DNA of 64,000 nt, from positions 183,209 to 247,208 of the forward strand of contig NZ_SRLA01000007.1 in assembly GCF_004745825.1 (NCBI RefSeq), read 5' to 3'. Shown here piece after piece: positions 17,201 through 24,926 of the stretch. Positions within the stretch are counted from its first letter, which is position 1, and the number at the start of each line of letters is the position of its first letter. Both the position numbers and the translations under genes were made by a program. The notes under the pieces are model-generated. The model had not been told where the DNA came from. It saw only the letters and a program-made list of their open reading frames with translations, and ran no database searches. The DNA comes from Hymenobacter fodinae (GTDB lineage: Bacteria; Bacteroidota; Bacteroidia; Cytophagales; Hymenobacteraceae).

Positions 17201-18785
17201 TAAAAAAACGTAGCAGCGACGGGCGCACGAATACGGCGGACTTGTTGCCGGCGCGTCCGTAGCGTACTACCGAAGCCAGCCGGAACGATGCCGCAGGGGT
17301 ACCCTGGCAGAAGCTGTCGGGTGTAAGTACAGCCGGCAACTGCCACATCTGGCCAAGGAGCCCCGCACGTACAAAGTCCCGGTCCAGTAAACTCGGGTTG
17401 AAACGGGTCGGTAAGCTGTCAATCAGCACCAGGGCTTCCCCGGCAGAGTCTAGCCAGTGTAGGCGGTCATCAGGCTGCCAGGTGCGCCCCCAGTCTGACG
17501 ATAAGACCTGCCCTGGCAATAACTTGAGCCCCGGCAGGAAGTATTCTTTAGGTTTCCCTCCCCTAGCACTCTCATGATAACTGGCGCGCAAAGATCGCAG
17601 GGGTTTTTCCTGCTTCTGTAGCAGCTGCTGCGCCTGGTCCTGAAGTAAGCCATTCTCTGCCCGTTCCGCGGACAAAGCCAGGCAGGTCAGCTCCTGACGC
17701 AACCGGGTATCGGCGCGACCCACTATTTCAGTGAGTTGATGGTGCTGCAGATCCGGTTCTATGTCGTATTTGGCCACTGGAGACATTGACAACACGACCA
17801 GAAAGGTGGTGCCGAATACCAAGGAGAGCCCGCAGCCTACTACATCGGTGTAGTTCAACCGCTCTCGGGCATGCATCAGCACTATTTTCAAGTAGGGCAG
17901 AGCCAGAATACCAAACAGAATAAGAGCCAGCATGACCTCCAGGACGCTGTCGGGTAACGCCCGCTGCTGGGCGCGAAAACTGTCGGTTGGAACTGCGCCA
18001 ACCAGCAGCCAGGTCACCCCTCCGCTAAGCCTGATGGGTTGGGTGAAGATCTGGTGGGATCGTCCGCTAATGCTGAGTTCGCCCTGTCGGGCGCTCAAGA
18101 TACCAGTGGTGTCTTGCAGCCAGAAATGTTTTCCGGCATCTTGCGGACCCAGCACGACAGCTGGCGCTTCAAACGTACTATAGTACACCCTGGATATTGG
18201 CAGCAACGCCTCTTTCTCTCCTGACGAGGGCGGCCCCAGAACCAGAAAGTGAGCAAACACGTCCGGTCGCAATAGGTCCCCTACCACGTCCTTTATGCCT
18301 ACGGTGGTTATGAGCTGCAGCTGCTCGTTGAAGCCGTAGTTCAGTTGCACCTGCTGTCGCATAGGGAGCCAGGCAGTGCTTAACAGGTGCCCTGCGGGCG
18401 TGCCTGCGGCGCTGTTGAGTCTTTCAAAGGCCGGACTATTTAATCCTTGTCGGTTCCAAGTGTAGCGCAGGGTAGCAGCTACGGATTTGATACGGTTGGA
18501 GTCCGGTAAGTGCCGGGGCGTTGATACCGGGGTGCCGGACTTGTTGAGGGAAACGTTATAAAGGATCTCCCGCCGCATAGCAGTGACGCGCTTTTCGTAT
18601 GCTTCTGCTTTGCCCTTTATGTTTTCCCCCATACGATTCAGGACCCGGAAATAGCGAGCCCGAAGGTATTCTTCCCGGGCAGGCAGGTAACTCAGCGCAT
18701 AGGCTGCCATGGCCAGTACAAACAGAAGAGTAAGGCCCAAGGTCAAACCGTGGCGATGCAGCAGATAGGTAGGGGAACGCATCAC
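14268..18785 (-). CDS. Giant multi-pass membrane protein with two extracytoplasmic sensor-like regions and degenerate NTPase-like module
   Basis: 1505 residues. Predicted membrane segments lie near 13-33, 282-303, 314-334, 656-682, 711-750, 765-784, 801-822, 846-868, 1033-1051, 1439-1456 and 1464-1480. Residues ~34-280 and ~335-655 are large extracytoplasmic regions with Cache-like character (e.g. FCLIDAQGQVLFHSDSRLAL at ~572-591, typical of double Cache sensors). Residues ~870-1030 form a third loop. Residues ~1055-1435 are probably cytoplasmic. In that part NPTGGGLPDRY (~1090) sits where a P-loop would be but lacks GK[ST], and YTLVLDHFDY (~1141-1150) looks like a Walker B strand, suggesting an inactivated STAND/AAA-type NTPase. 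A winged-helix-like region follows (LAPNERHLLYDLAQDGLVNG). No known gene name fits. It ends the minus-strand side of the protease cluster and is a plausible envelope sensor for it. Confidence 0.75.
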   Translation of the reverse strand: MMRSPTYLLHRHGLTLGLTLLFVLAMAAYALSYLPAREEYLRARYFRVLNRMGENIKGKAEAYEKRVTAMRREILYNVSLNKSGTPVSTPRHLPDSNRIKSVAATLRYTWNRQGLNSPAFERLNSAAGTPAGHLLSTAWLPMRQQVQLNYGFNEQLQLITTVGIKDVVGDLLRPDVFAHFLVLGPPSSGEKEALLPISRVYYSTFEAPAVVLGPQDAGKHFWLQDTTGILSARQGELSISGRSHQIFTQPIRLSGGVTWLLVGAVPTDSFRAQQRALPDSVLEVMLALILFGILALPYLKIVLMHARERLNYTDVVGCGLSLVFGTTFLVVLSMSPVAKYDIEPDLQHHQLTEIVGRADTRLRQELTCLALSAERAENGLLQDQAQQLLQKQEKPLRSLRASYHESARGGKPKEYFLPGLKLLPGQVLSSDWGRTWQPDDRLHWLDSAGEALVLIDSLPTRFNPSLLDRDFVRAGLLGQMWQLPAVLTPDSFCQGTPAASFRLASVVRYGRAGNKSAVFVRPSLLRFFSSGRFLNNAAVSAGTRATSPVPLNLYTTRLRTFASPVLPPGFSFCLIDAQGQVLFHSDSRLALSENLLQDAEPGSLLRTVMLTGQPAEGVVQYQGRPHRLYAQSWANLPLFLVAMIDLRPVRTHHMQALSFASTLLGMVALAHLLFLLLYIIILPRRHRMFDIVYQLRRLWARSEREMHYWKITAALAGGIVLLWLFSLFIKAPVLIFLLVTLPVHLFGYGFRILQLPEDATKASPRVFGLVAATLTVYGILAFYWTGPALSAEAQAPPDDWVPFATIVLFHTALFLLMRLVGYVSGRWKAPENKHGGRRSYKYFRRAYICMLLGWLVVLSIAPAIYCYHLAYQVERELQLHHDHLQLISQLRAAEDRAETEHLTPNERAAQTAYLSGFFGTKYYSSDSDAWEKLPSRAVRNFRQIVQWLHPGFDTLQQSGRSTLPFGDYATYWGTKKRDNDTRVWSYHARPDGSHDKLMSFVSDVAWGRHWYWPSAVTKGESWPHYLPRTLRQLGMLALLLVVLYILLSLLARRVFNLDLLSLKNLMQQTALSPDLPLVAEPVAVHCYLINPTGGGLPDRYKANESVSCYRLVPATEDEASSENNKALLKKAVEEAKSADIYTLVLDHFDYRVHDTSMTRAKIELLEYLVTELPAAARLVVVSRVHPSLFADCGHSPQQCPRKDEHEVYWQQGDRLLDVLAGFVIAYEPFHPRRPLRPDVSWTADGQELTRDKSNFEDKLRKALDRTSFPAEGITGGVKAPSPSAETLNIREVKHYLLLRWYVRVECDALPFLAPLESELEQFLLASARSGRQPTEDDIILAIHRRAQLQLRQLWETLAPNERHLLYDLAQDGLVNGREPQLIYDLLHRGLLVYDQLGLRIVNETFRTFILIGLPPSQALRIEKEAEQEADKVGSWRHRSFPVFLLLVAACLFIIVTQHGSLSQAEALLTTALSGALLLSRFFGLPTFGSAPLPNAATKSGENPVQ

Positions 18786-19030
18786 TCAGTTAAGTTCAGA
18801 ACTGATACTCTTCGCTTGCACTCAGCAGGAAAAGAAAGTCAGGGGCCACGAGAGGCGCTTACTTTCTGAGCACTGAACACGCTTCTACCGTCGTTCTTGG
18901 CAGCTGCTCAGCCTGCGCTACGCGTCAAGCAGGAGGTGGCCCCTATGCTCAGAACCAGTGCGGATATCTCGGATTATTATGCGGGGGAGTAGGAACGGAG
19001 CCTAGATCTTTAACGTGTCCACCGCCTTGG
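18786..19030. other. Leader of the giant membrane protein gene
   Basis: 245 bp without a gene. It must carry the promoter of the minus-strand 14268-18785 gene. No consensus or repeat is recognised. Confidence 0.2.
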
Positions 19031-19225
19031 CACTACCCGAGCTTTAATGACCTGCGGGCAGATTGGGGCGGCGTGAGCACCCAGTACCTGTCCAAGCCGC
19101 TCGGACCAGCCTACGTGGCTCAAGGCTTCGCCACGGGCCAGGGCACGGCTAGCGGCTTCAACCAAGACTGGATGGTCCATGCCCTCGCGCTAACGCCGCC
19201 CCTTCCTAAGCCCGTTGAGGCGTGA
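19031..19225 (+). pseudogene. Possible 3' gene fragment
   Basis: A plus-strand frame with no start codon of its own reads HYPSFNDLRADWGGVSTQ, then YLSKPLGPAYVAQGFATG and ends ALTPPLPKPVEA at TGA 19223-19225. The composition is protein-like and unlike the out-of-frame shadows, but I cannot name the family. It is probably the tail of a lost gene. Confidence 0.3.
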
Positions 19226-19641
19226 CGCGACCATATGCGGGGCTCTTGCCCGTAACCGACCAGCTGCAGCGGGGTAGCTTTCTATCCCACCCCAGCGTTG
19301 TACCCAACCAAGTGAAAGCGGTGGTCAAAAGCTGAATTGCCTTCTCGAGCATCCATGCCCGGGGTGCGTTCACGGTTGGGGCGGAAGTGGCCTTGGATAA
19401 CACGCAACTCGAATTGAATTTGGCTGGGGCTGACGCGGAGGGGGCTGAGTTATTTAAAAAACGGTAATTCTTGATCCCGCACGCTCAGGCCTGGTCTTCT
19501 CTCCTTCGTCAGGCTTGATTCATCTCCTGCCGATGGCACAGCAGTTGGCGACCCGCTGTGGTGCCCAAGAAGGCGCTAACAGATTTACGTGGGGTGAAAA
19601 CTAGATTTACTTTGTTAGCACGTAGCAATCAATAAGGCGAG
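19226..19641. other. Intergenic, nothing recognised
   Basis: About 415 bp at the 3' end of the minus-strand hypothetical gene. No terminator-grade hairpin or gene is evident. Confidence 0.2.
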
Positions 19642-20382
19642 CTAGGCCGAAGCCGTCACTTCATTAACTGATTTAGCCATCATAGCTTCGCGCTTCCGGT
19701 CCCGAATAGTTAGCGTAAGCACGGTTTCAACGTTGTTATTTTGCTGGGAATGAGTTGTTTTGCCTAAGCTATCAAAGTTGCCATTGAGATCAGTGAAGCT
19801 AATAACTTGCGTAAAAAGGGGCTTATCTTCCACTCGTTCGAGAATGCTTCCTACCACAGTGCCGACCTGCAGCAGCAAGTCAACAGCTACGCCTGTAGGA
19901 CCAGCTACAGCTTTACCAATTTGCGCTATCAGAGAAGTATATTCAGGATTCTCTTTTACGTGAGCCAAGACCTTGCCTGTGTTACGAAGCTTGTTTTTAC
20001 TCTTAAGCACTGACAGTAATACATGAATTTGAGAAGGGGCGGGCGAGCTATCCGTTTCTTTCTTCCAAAAATAGGCGGTTCGGTCAACGGGTAACGACTC
20101 ATGATCATCAACTCCCGCGAATCCCTGCAAGGTGAGCGTTTGAGGCTCCTTGGTTAAATTATCCAGCACCACTATGAGCACGTAAACGTCCGCATACCCC
20201 GGAAAAGGCCATATAGTCTCGGTGCCATTATCCTTAATTAGGACTTGGGAGAGGCGCACTTCGATACCAGAGACCTCACTAGACTGTGGAATATCTCCCC
20301 CCCGCGCGCGAACGAGTCGATGATTGGAATCAGGGAGCTTGATGGTGTCGATAAACGCATCAGCTTGCAATGAGAGGGCCAT
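19642..20382 (-). CDS. Hypothetical protein in the protease cluster
   Basis: 246 residues, no signal peptide, no recognised domain. Residues 40-115 are beta-rich (RLSQVLIKDNGTETIWPF, then VYVLIVVLDNLTKEPQTLTL), suggesting a C2-like or Ig-like sandwich. Residues ~130-185 are helical with a hydrophobic glycine-rich stretch (LIAQIGKAVAGPTGVAVDLL), and a final beta segment follows (VETVLTLTIRDRKREA). The gene lies between the giant membrane protein (same strand) and the divergent protease operon. The middle Gly/Ala/Val helix could insert in a membrane, so an effector or pore-like role is conceivable but purely speculative. Confidence 0.6.
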   Translation of the reverse strand: MALSLQADAFIDTIKLPDSNHRLVRARGGDIPQSSEVSGIEVRLSQVLIKDNGTETIWPFPGYADVYVLIVVLDNLTKEPQTLTLQGFAGVDDHESLPVDRTAYFWKKETDSSPAPSQIHVLLSVLKSKNKLRNTGKVLAHVKENPEYTSLIAQIGKAVAGPTGVAVDLLLQVGTVVGSILERVEDKPLFTQVISFTDLNGNFDSLGKTTHSQQNNNVETVLTLTIRDRKREAMMAKSVNEVTASA

Positions 20383-20896
20383 GGCTGTAATGTTTATGAA
20401 AGTGCCTGTATGTTGTTCCTTGGAAAGCAGCGTTTTATGGAGAATTACCCTAGATCGCTAGGTGCGTTGAAAAGACAGTGAGGCGTAAACCAGCGGAACA
20501 GAAGCTGAAGTCGGATTCACGACCGGTGTGGCTTTGCGTAGGGTAAGCACCTACGATTAGCAGCACACTAATCATTCGCAGGGACTTTCCTATTTGTCGC
20601 GGTAGAGAGTAGTTAGGCTACGTCAACTGAGCGTTACTAGCACGCTCTCTCGACGCCGAGAGCAGGTTTTGCTATCTCTCATTCAACTTACCATCCCACT
20701 GGTGCTATCGAATCAGTACTGGCACTGAATTCTGTATTCACCACATCAGCTTCAAACGAGCTATCCTACCAAATCAGAATTGCCCTAGTACAAGCTCTGA
20801 CCGCACAACTGCAAGTGGAGAGGTTACTGGTGGATGACGCTGCTGATTGTTCAGTGCTGGCACTGATTTGAAGAAGAGATTGAAAGGATAGAATTG
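20383..20896. other. Divergent intergenic region with a start-less ORF
   Basis: This holds the divergent promoters of the 19642-20382 gene and the 21041 operon. A plus-strand frame at 20641-20871 reads protein-like near its end (LTAQLQVERLLVDDAADC, then SVLALI and TGA) but has no ATG. It may be a fragment of a lost gene, and the hairpin at 20897-20938 would then be its terminator. Confidence 0.3.
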
Positions 20897-20938
20897 TACA
20901 ACTGCTTGGCGGCCCAAATAGGCCGCCAAGCAGTTGTA
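20897..20938. terminator. Strong hairpin, 18-bp perfect arms
   Basis: TACAACTGCTTGGCGGCC (20897-20914), loop CAAATA, then the exact reverse complement (20921-20938). A T-rich stretch follows (TTAATTTTTCATTTG). It probably isolates the downstream protease operon from upstream transcription. Confidence 0.65.
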
Positions 20939-21040
20939 TGTATCCCACTAGCCTTAATTTTTCATTTGAATAAAAGGGCAAATTGCCCTGCTATTCGCTG
21001 TTGCTAGGATTAAATCCGATCTGCCTTTTTCAACATCGCG

Positions 21041-23404
21041 GTGGACTCTCAGCCTATTCCTAAAAAGCGCTATTTCAGCACCCGTCCGGATACGCTTGAC
21101 TTCCGAGACCAGCGCTATCGCCCTTCTCTAGTGCGGGTACCAGCTCGCATTACCGTGCAGGATTATGAGATGCGTTTTGCCGGCCATCCCATTCATATCC
21201 TTGACCAAAAGGAATCAGGTCATTGCACGGGATTTGCACTGGCGGCAGTCATCAATTGTTTACGGCAGCTACGCCAAGGCGAGGAGTGCGCAACTGAGCC
21301 CGTCAGCCCCCACATGCTTTTTGCCATGGCGCGGCGCTATGACTCCTGGCAAGGGGAAGCGTATGAGTGGGCTAGCGCACGTGGAGCGATGAAGGGGTGG
21401 CACAAACACGGGGTATGCCGACTCAAGGAGTGGGGACCTGACACTCCTCCGCCAGGCAACTTGCTGCCCCCACCAGTACGCGAAGATGCCTCCCGCACCC
21501 CACTAGGGTCCTATTACCGGGTCAACCACAAGGACTTGGTAGAAATGCATTCGGCTTTAGCTGAAGTTGGGGTGCTATTGGCAACAGCCCAAATTCATCC
21601 GGGCTGGGGAGGAGGCCCAGGTTTAGATGGGCCCGACCCGGCTACGGGCCTCATCAACTACACGCCAGCTCGCCGTTCCGGGGGCTCGGAAGCTATTGAA
21701 GAACAGCAGCAGGAACAATTCAGTGGCATTGACGTGTGCCACGCTTTTGCCATTGTAGGGTATGATGACCGAGGGTTTTGGATTCAGAACTCCTGGGGTA
21801 CCGCCTGGGGAAAAAAGGGGTTCGGATTACTCAGCTACGATGACTGGCTCCTCAACGGGCGTGACGTGTGGGTGGCGCAGCTTGGTGCCCCCGTCCGAGT
21901 TAACCTACGGGGGGATGAGAGCACGACCAGCCTGCATGAGATATCAGCCAGTGAAGTCACTAAATCTCTGGTTCTGGCTGATCTCCGTCCGCACATTGTA
22001 AGCTACTGCAACCACGGGGGACCCCAAGAGACCGGTACCTACGGCAACAGCCGCGACGCAGTCCGGCAGCTGTTGCTGAAGTCAGCCGAGGGGGCCGTGC
22101 CACCCTTACCTTCCTCCTACCTAGATCCTTACCTGAACCGTAAAGCCCCCCTGCGCCTGTTGCTTTATGCTCCCGAAGGACTCGAAGATGGTCATCAGGC
22201 CGCGAGAAGCTTGCTGCCCGTGCTACCAACGCTTCTGCACGAAGAGGTGAACATCTACCCGCTACTACTTAATCGCCGTAGCGGCCTGGGAACCCCGCTG
22301 CTTAGCCAATTGCAATTGGCCTATGAGCAACGCCAGCCTGATTCAGGGGCAGATAAAGATGCCGTACTACCCTCCGTGCGGGAAAGACTTCCGGACACGC
22401 TGGAAGCATTGGTTCGCACCCGGGGTGAACTGCTCTGGCAGGAATGGAAAAAGGCCGCGTGGCGGCTATTCTGGGCCGAAGATCAGGAGGATTCCTGCGA
22501 AAACGAGCTGCTTCGTGAACAGCGAGCATCGCTGCCAGAGCCGGTGGAGCCCCTCCCCCCCCTTCCTGCCAAAAATGGGAGACCGGCCACCACGGACCCC
22601 CGCCAGCTAGGGTGCTACGGCATTGGGTACGACTTACTGCTGCGGCTGCAAGAGCTGCGGGAGGCGGCTAGTAAAGCCGAGCTGCATTTACTGGGGCATG
22701 GCGTCGGCAGCCTTGCCATCGTACGATTGGTACAAACACTACTGAAGGACGCCGAGCAGGGAAAGTCTACGCAAAGGTTTTCGCTTCTGCACCCGATGAG
22801 CATCACACTTTGGGCTCCTGCTTGCTCCCTGGCGCTGCTCAATAACACCGTGGGTGAATACGTGCGGCGGCATCCCGCATGCCGTTTTACGCTGTTTACG
22901 CTCACCCCCGAGGCCGAGGCCAAAGATCAGGTTGGGCCTTACTACCGGCGTTCTCTGCTGCATCTAGTGGCACGTTCGCTTGATCGACACGAAGCAGGTG
23001 CCTTAAAGCTAGCTGGCCTGACTCGAGATCTGCTGCCTTATCGCCACCCGCATGCCGACCGCGCGACGGGGCAGCAACTATGTTTCGGGATGTCAGTTGG
23101 GGTATCCGCCAGGGCTGCCCCCGCAAAGGCCAGTTGGTTGGTAGCACCAACCCCCGAAAACCTACCACAACAGCTACGCTCGGACGCCAGTACGCATCGA
23201 GGCTTTGCCACTGACCCCGCTACGTGGGCGGCTACTTGCGCCCGTATTCTAAACATACGGGATACCCCCGGGAAACGGGACTTTTTTGCTGACCGGTTTG
23301 ATTTCCGAGCCTTGCAAACCGCAACGGCAAAGATGCCATCGGCTTCTTCCCTCCCTCATCTGCCATCCTTTCATTTCCCTAGCCATGGCTTCTCGTTCGC
23401 TTGA
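21041..23404 (+). CDS. Papain-like (C1A) cysteine protease fused to an alpha/beta-hydrolase-like domain
   Basis: 787 residues from a GTG at 21041. The GTG is chosen because MDSQPIPKKRYFSTRPDTLD fits a normal N-terminus and there is no better start upstream. Residues ~15-290 are a C1A peptidase: Gln56 and Cys62 in DQKESGHCTGFA, His234 in CHAFAIVGYD and Asn250 in WIQNSWGTAWGKKGFG. Residues ~365-760 look like an alpha/beta hydrolase or lipase (LRLLLYAPEGLEDGHQAARS, LHLLGHGVGSLAIVRL), but the nucleophile elbow is GHGVG at 552-556. The usual Ser is Gly, so this half may be inactive or scaffold-like. No signal peptide is visible. It is the first gene of a four-protease run; its end overlaps the next ORF by 20 bp. 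Confidence 0.85.
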   Translation: MDSQPIPKKRYFSTRPDTLDFRDQRYRPSLVRVPARITVQDYEMRFAGHPIHILDQKESGHCTGFALAAVINCLRQLRQGEECATEPVSPHMLFAMARRYDSWQGEAYEWASARGAMKGWHKHGVCRLKEWGPDTPPPGNLLPPPVREDASRTPLGSYYRVNHKDLVEMHSALAEVGVLLATAQIHPGWGGGPGLDGPDPATGLINYTPARRSGGSEAIEEQQQEQFSGIDVCHAFAIVGYDDRGFWIQNSWGTAWGKKGFGLLSYDDWLLNGRDVWVAQLGAPVRVNLRGDESTTSLHEISASEVTKSLVLADLRPHIVSYCNHGGPQETGTYGNSRDAVRQLLLKSAEGAVPPLPSSYLDPYLNRKAPLRLLLYAPEGLEDGHQAARSLLPVLPTLLHEEVNIYPLLLNRRSGLGTPLLSQLQLAYEQRQPDSGADKDAVLPSVRERLPDTLEALVRTRGELLWQEWKKAAWRLFWAEDQEDSCENELLREQRASLPEPVEPLPPLPAKNGRPATTDPRQLGCYGIGYDLLLRLQELREAASKAELHLLGHGVGSLAIVRLVQTLLKDAEQGKSTQRFSLLHPMSITLWAPACSLALLNNTVGEYVRRHPACRFTLFTLTPEAEAKDQVGPYYRRSLLHLVARSLDRHEAGALKLAGLTRDLLPYRHPHADRATGQQLCFGMSVGVSARAAPAKASWLVAPTPENLPQQLRSDASTHRGFATDPATWAATCARILNIRDTPGKRDFFADRFDFRALQTATAKMPSASSLPHLPSFHFPSHGFSFA

Positions 23405-23981
23405 TGATCTACACCCGCTGTTGGCGCAGGCCTATCGCCGTGCCCGTGACGAGTACCACCAGAAGTATCCGCAACGGCCGCAACCCTTCGTCACCTGCAC
23501 GTACCGCTCACAGGAAGAGCAAAAGGCACTACACGCCCAAGGCCGCCTGCCGTTGACCGAAATAAATCAGCTGCGCAACGCCGCCGGTATGACGCCAATC
23601 GGAGCCTCGGAAGGTCAGAAGCGCGTCACGAACGCGTCACCGGGCCAGTCGGCTCATAACTACCGCCCAGCCTTGGCCTTTGATGTGGCCTTTATCACCA
23701 CCGACCAGAGAGTGGACTGGAACCCCCAGTTATTCGCCCTGTTCGCGCCATTAGTACTAGCTGTAGCCGGCACGGAGTGGGGCGGAGCTTGGACTAGCTT
23801 CCAAGACTCCCCCCACTTTCAGTTGCGCGACTGGCGCACTTACCTGAATGCCTCGCGGCCCCGCACTCGTGAGGCTATTGCTGCCACTGAAGAGCCTCTA
23901 CACGAGATAGAAAACTTCAACCCGGAACGTACGGAGGAACTAGCAGAGGCTCCCCCTACCGCATTGCGCAGCCAACAGTAA
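23385..23981 (+). CDS. M15-type (VanY/endolysin-like) peptidase
   Basis: 198 residues from the ATG at 23385 (the frame extends upstream into the previous gene; this ATG overlaps it by only 20 bp and starts a normal protein). The metallopeptidase signature is visible: CTYRSQEEQKALHAQGR, then SPGQSAHNYRPALAFDVAF with the His and Asp zinc ligands, GTEWGGAW, and DSPHFQL with the third ligand His. This matches D-alanyl-D-alanine carboxypeptidase / L-Ala-D-Glu endolysins that cut peptidoglycan peptides. No signal peptide is seen, so access to the wall would need another route. Residues after ~160 are an acidic tail. It is the second gene of the protease operon. Confidence 0.85.
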   Translation: MASRSLDDLHPLLAQAYRRARDEYHQKYPQRPQPFVTCTYRSQEEQKALHAQGRLPLTEINQLRNAAGMTPIGASEGQKRVTNASPGQSAHNYRPALAFDVAFITTDQRVDWNPQLFALFAPLVLAVAGTEWGGAWTSFQDSPHFQLRDWRTYLNASRPRTREAIAATEEPLHEIENFNPERTEELAEAPPTALRSQQ

Positions 23982-24054
23982 AGCCCGGACCACTTGGGCA
24001 ACCAGTGAGCCCCAGCTCGAATGACAACTATCCCCCTTTATTAGCCTCATTACC

Positions 24055-24915
24055 ATGGCACAAGCTTACTCTTTACATCTGGGACTCAACTACGTTGACC
24101 CCACTCACTATGTGACCTCTGCTGGCCAGGGTTGGAATGGAGAGTTGTATGGCTGCGAAAACGATGCCCGCGACTTAGCCGCGCTCGCCCGCCAACAAGG
24201 ATTCGCCCAGTCAGAAATAGCCTTGACCCAAGAAGTAACGGCGGACTTCGTTGACAGCTCGCTGCGCAGATTTGCCGATCTAATGAAGCCTGACGATCTG
24301 TTTCTGCTCACCTATTCAGGGCATGGCGGTCAACTTACAGATTTCAATGACGACGAAGCCCAGGACGAAAAGGATGGCTTGGATGAAACGTGGTGCCTTT
24401 ATGACCGCCAGATGTCGGATGATGAACTGTACATGCTGTGGGCACACTTTCCACTAGGCTCCCGCCTCCTAGTTCTATCCGACAGCTGCCACAGCGGTTC
24501 GGTAGTCAAGAACAGCTTCTACGGTACCTCTACTACAGACAACCGTACGGCTGAGGGCAAGCGCTACCGATTTATGCCCCGTAGCACTCGAGTGGGCACA
24601 AATCAGAAAAATAAGGAGCAGTACGAGGCCAACGATAAAAAAGTAACGGCTGAAGCGGAAGAGCAAGGGCGTGTAAAGGCGTGCGTCCGGCTGATTTCAG
24701 GTTGTCAATCCGACCAACTTTCTCAAGACTTGGATGATAATGGCCTGTTCACGATGCAGCTCAAGAACGTGTGGGCTGATGGACAGTTCCAGGGACCCTA
24801 TAGCAAGTTTGTGCAGGCAATCAAGCGTAGGATGCCCGAGGAACAGCAACCCAATCATATGACGGTAGGAGCGCGCAACGCCGCCTACGGCCGTCAACGG
24901 CCTTTCACCGTTTAG
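24055..24915 (+). CDS. Caspase-like protease (C14, metacaspase type)
   Basis: 286 residues. It starts YSLHLGLNYVDPTHY, the family pattern '~al~iGiN~Y', and contains LYGCENDARDLAALARQQGF. The catalytic dyad is His90 in TYSGHGGQ and Cys145 in LSDSCHSGS. The acidic loop DFNDDEAQDEKDGLDETWCL follows the His, as in metacaspases that need calcium. A long charged insert (~165-205) could be a processing site. Such proteases in bacteria often act as effectors of suicide or conflict systems, though housekeeping roles exist. It lies between the M15 peptidase and a subtilase, with only 11 bp to the latter. Confidence 0.9.
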   Translation: MAQAYSLHLGLNYVDPTHYVTSAGQGWNGELYGCENDARDLAALARQQGFAQSEIALTQEVTADFVDSSLRRFADLMKPDDLFLLTYSGHGGQLTDFNDDEAQDEKDGLDETWCLYDRQMSDDELYMLWAHFPLGSRLLVLSDSCHSGSVVKNSFYGTSTTDNRTAEGKRYRFMPRSTRVGTNQKNKEQYEANDKKVTAEAEEQGRVKACVRLISGCQSDQLSQDLDDNGLFTMQLKNVWADGQFQGPYSKFVQAIKRRMPEEQQPNHMTVGARNAAYGRQRPFTV

Positions 24916-24926
24916 CTTTTCCGCCC

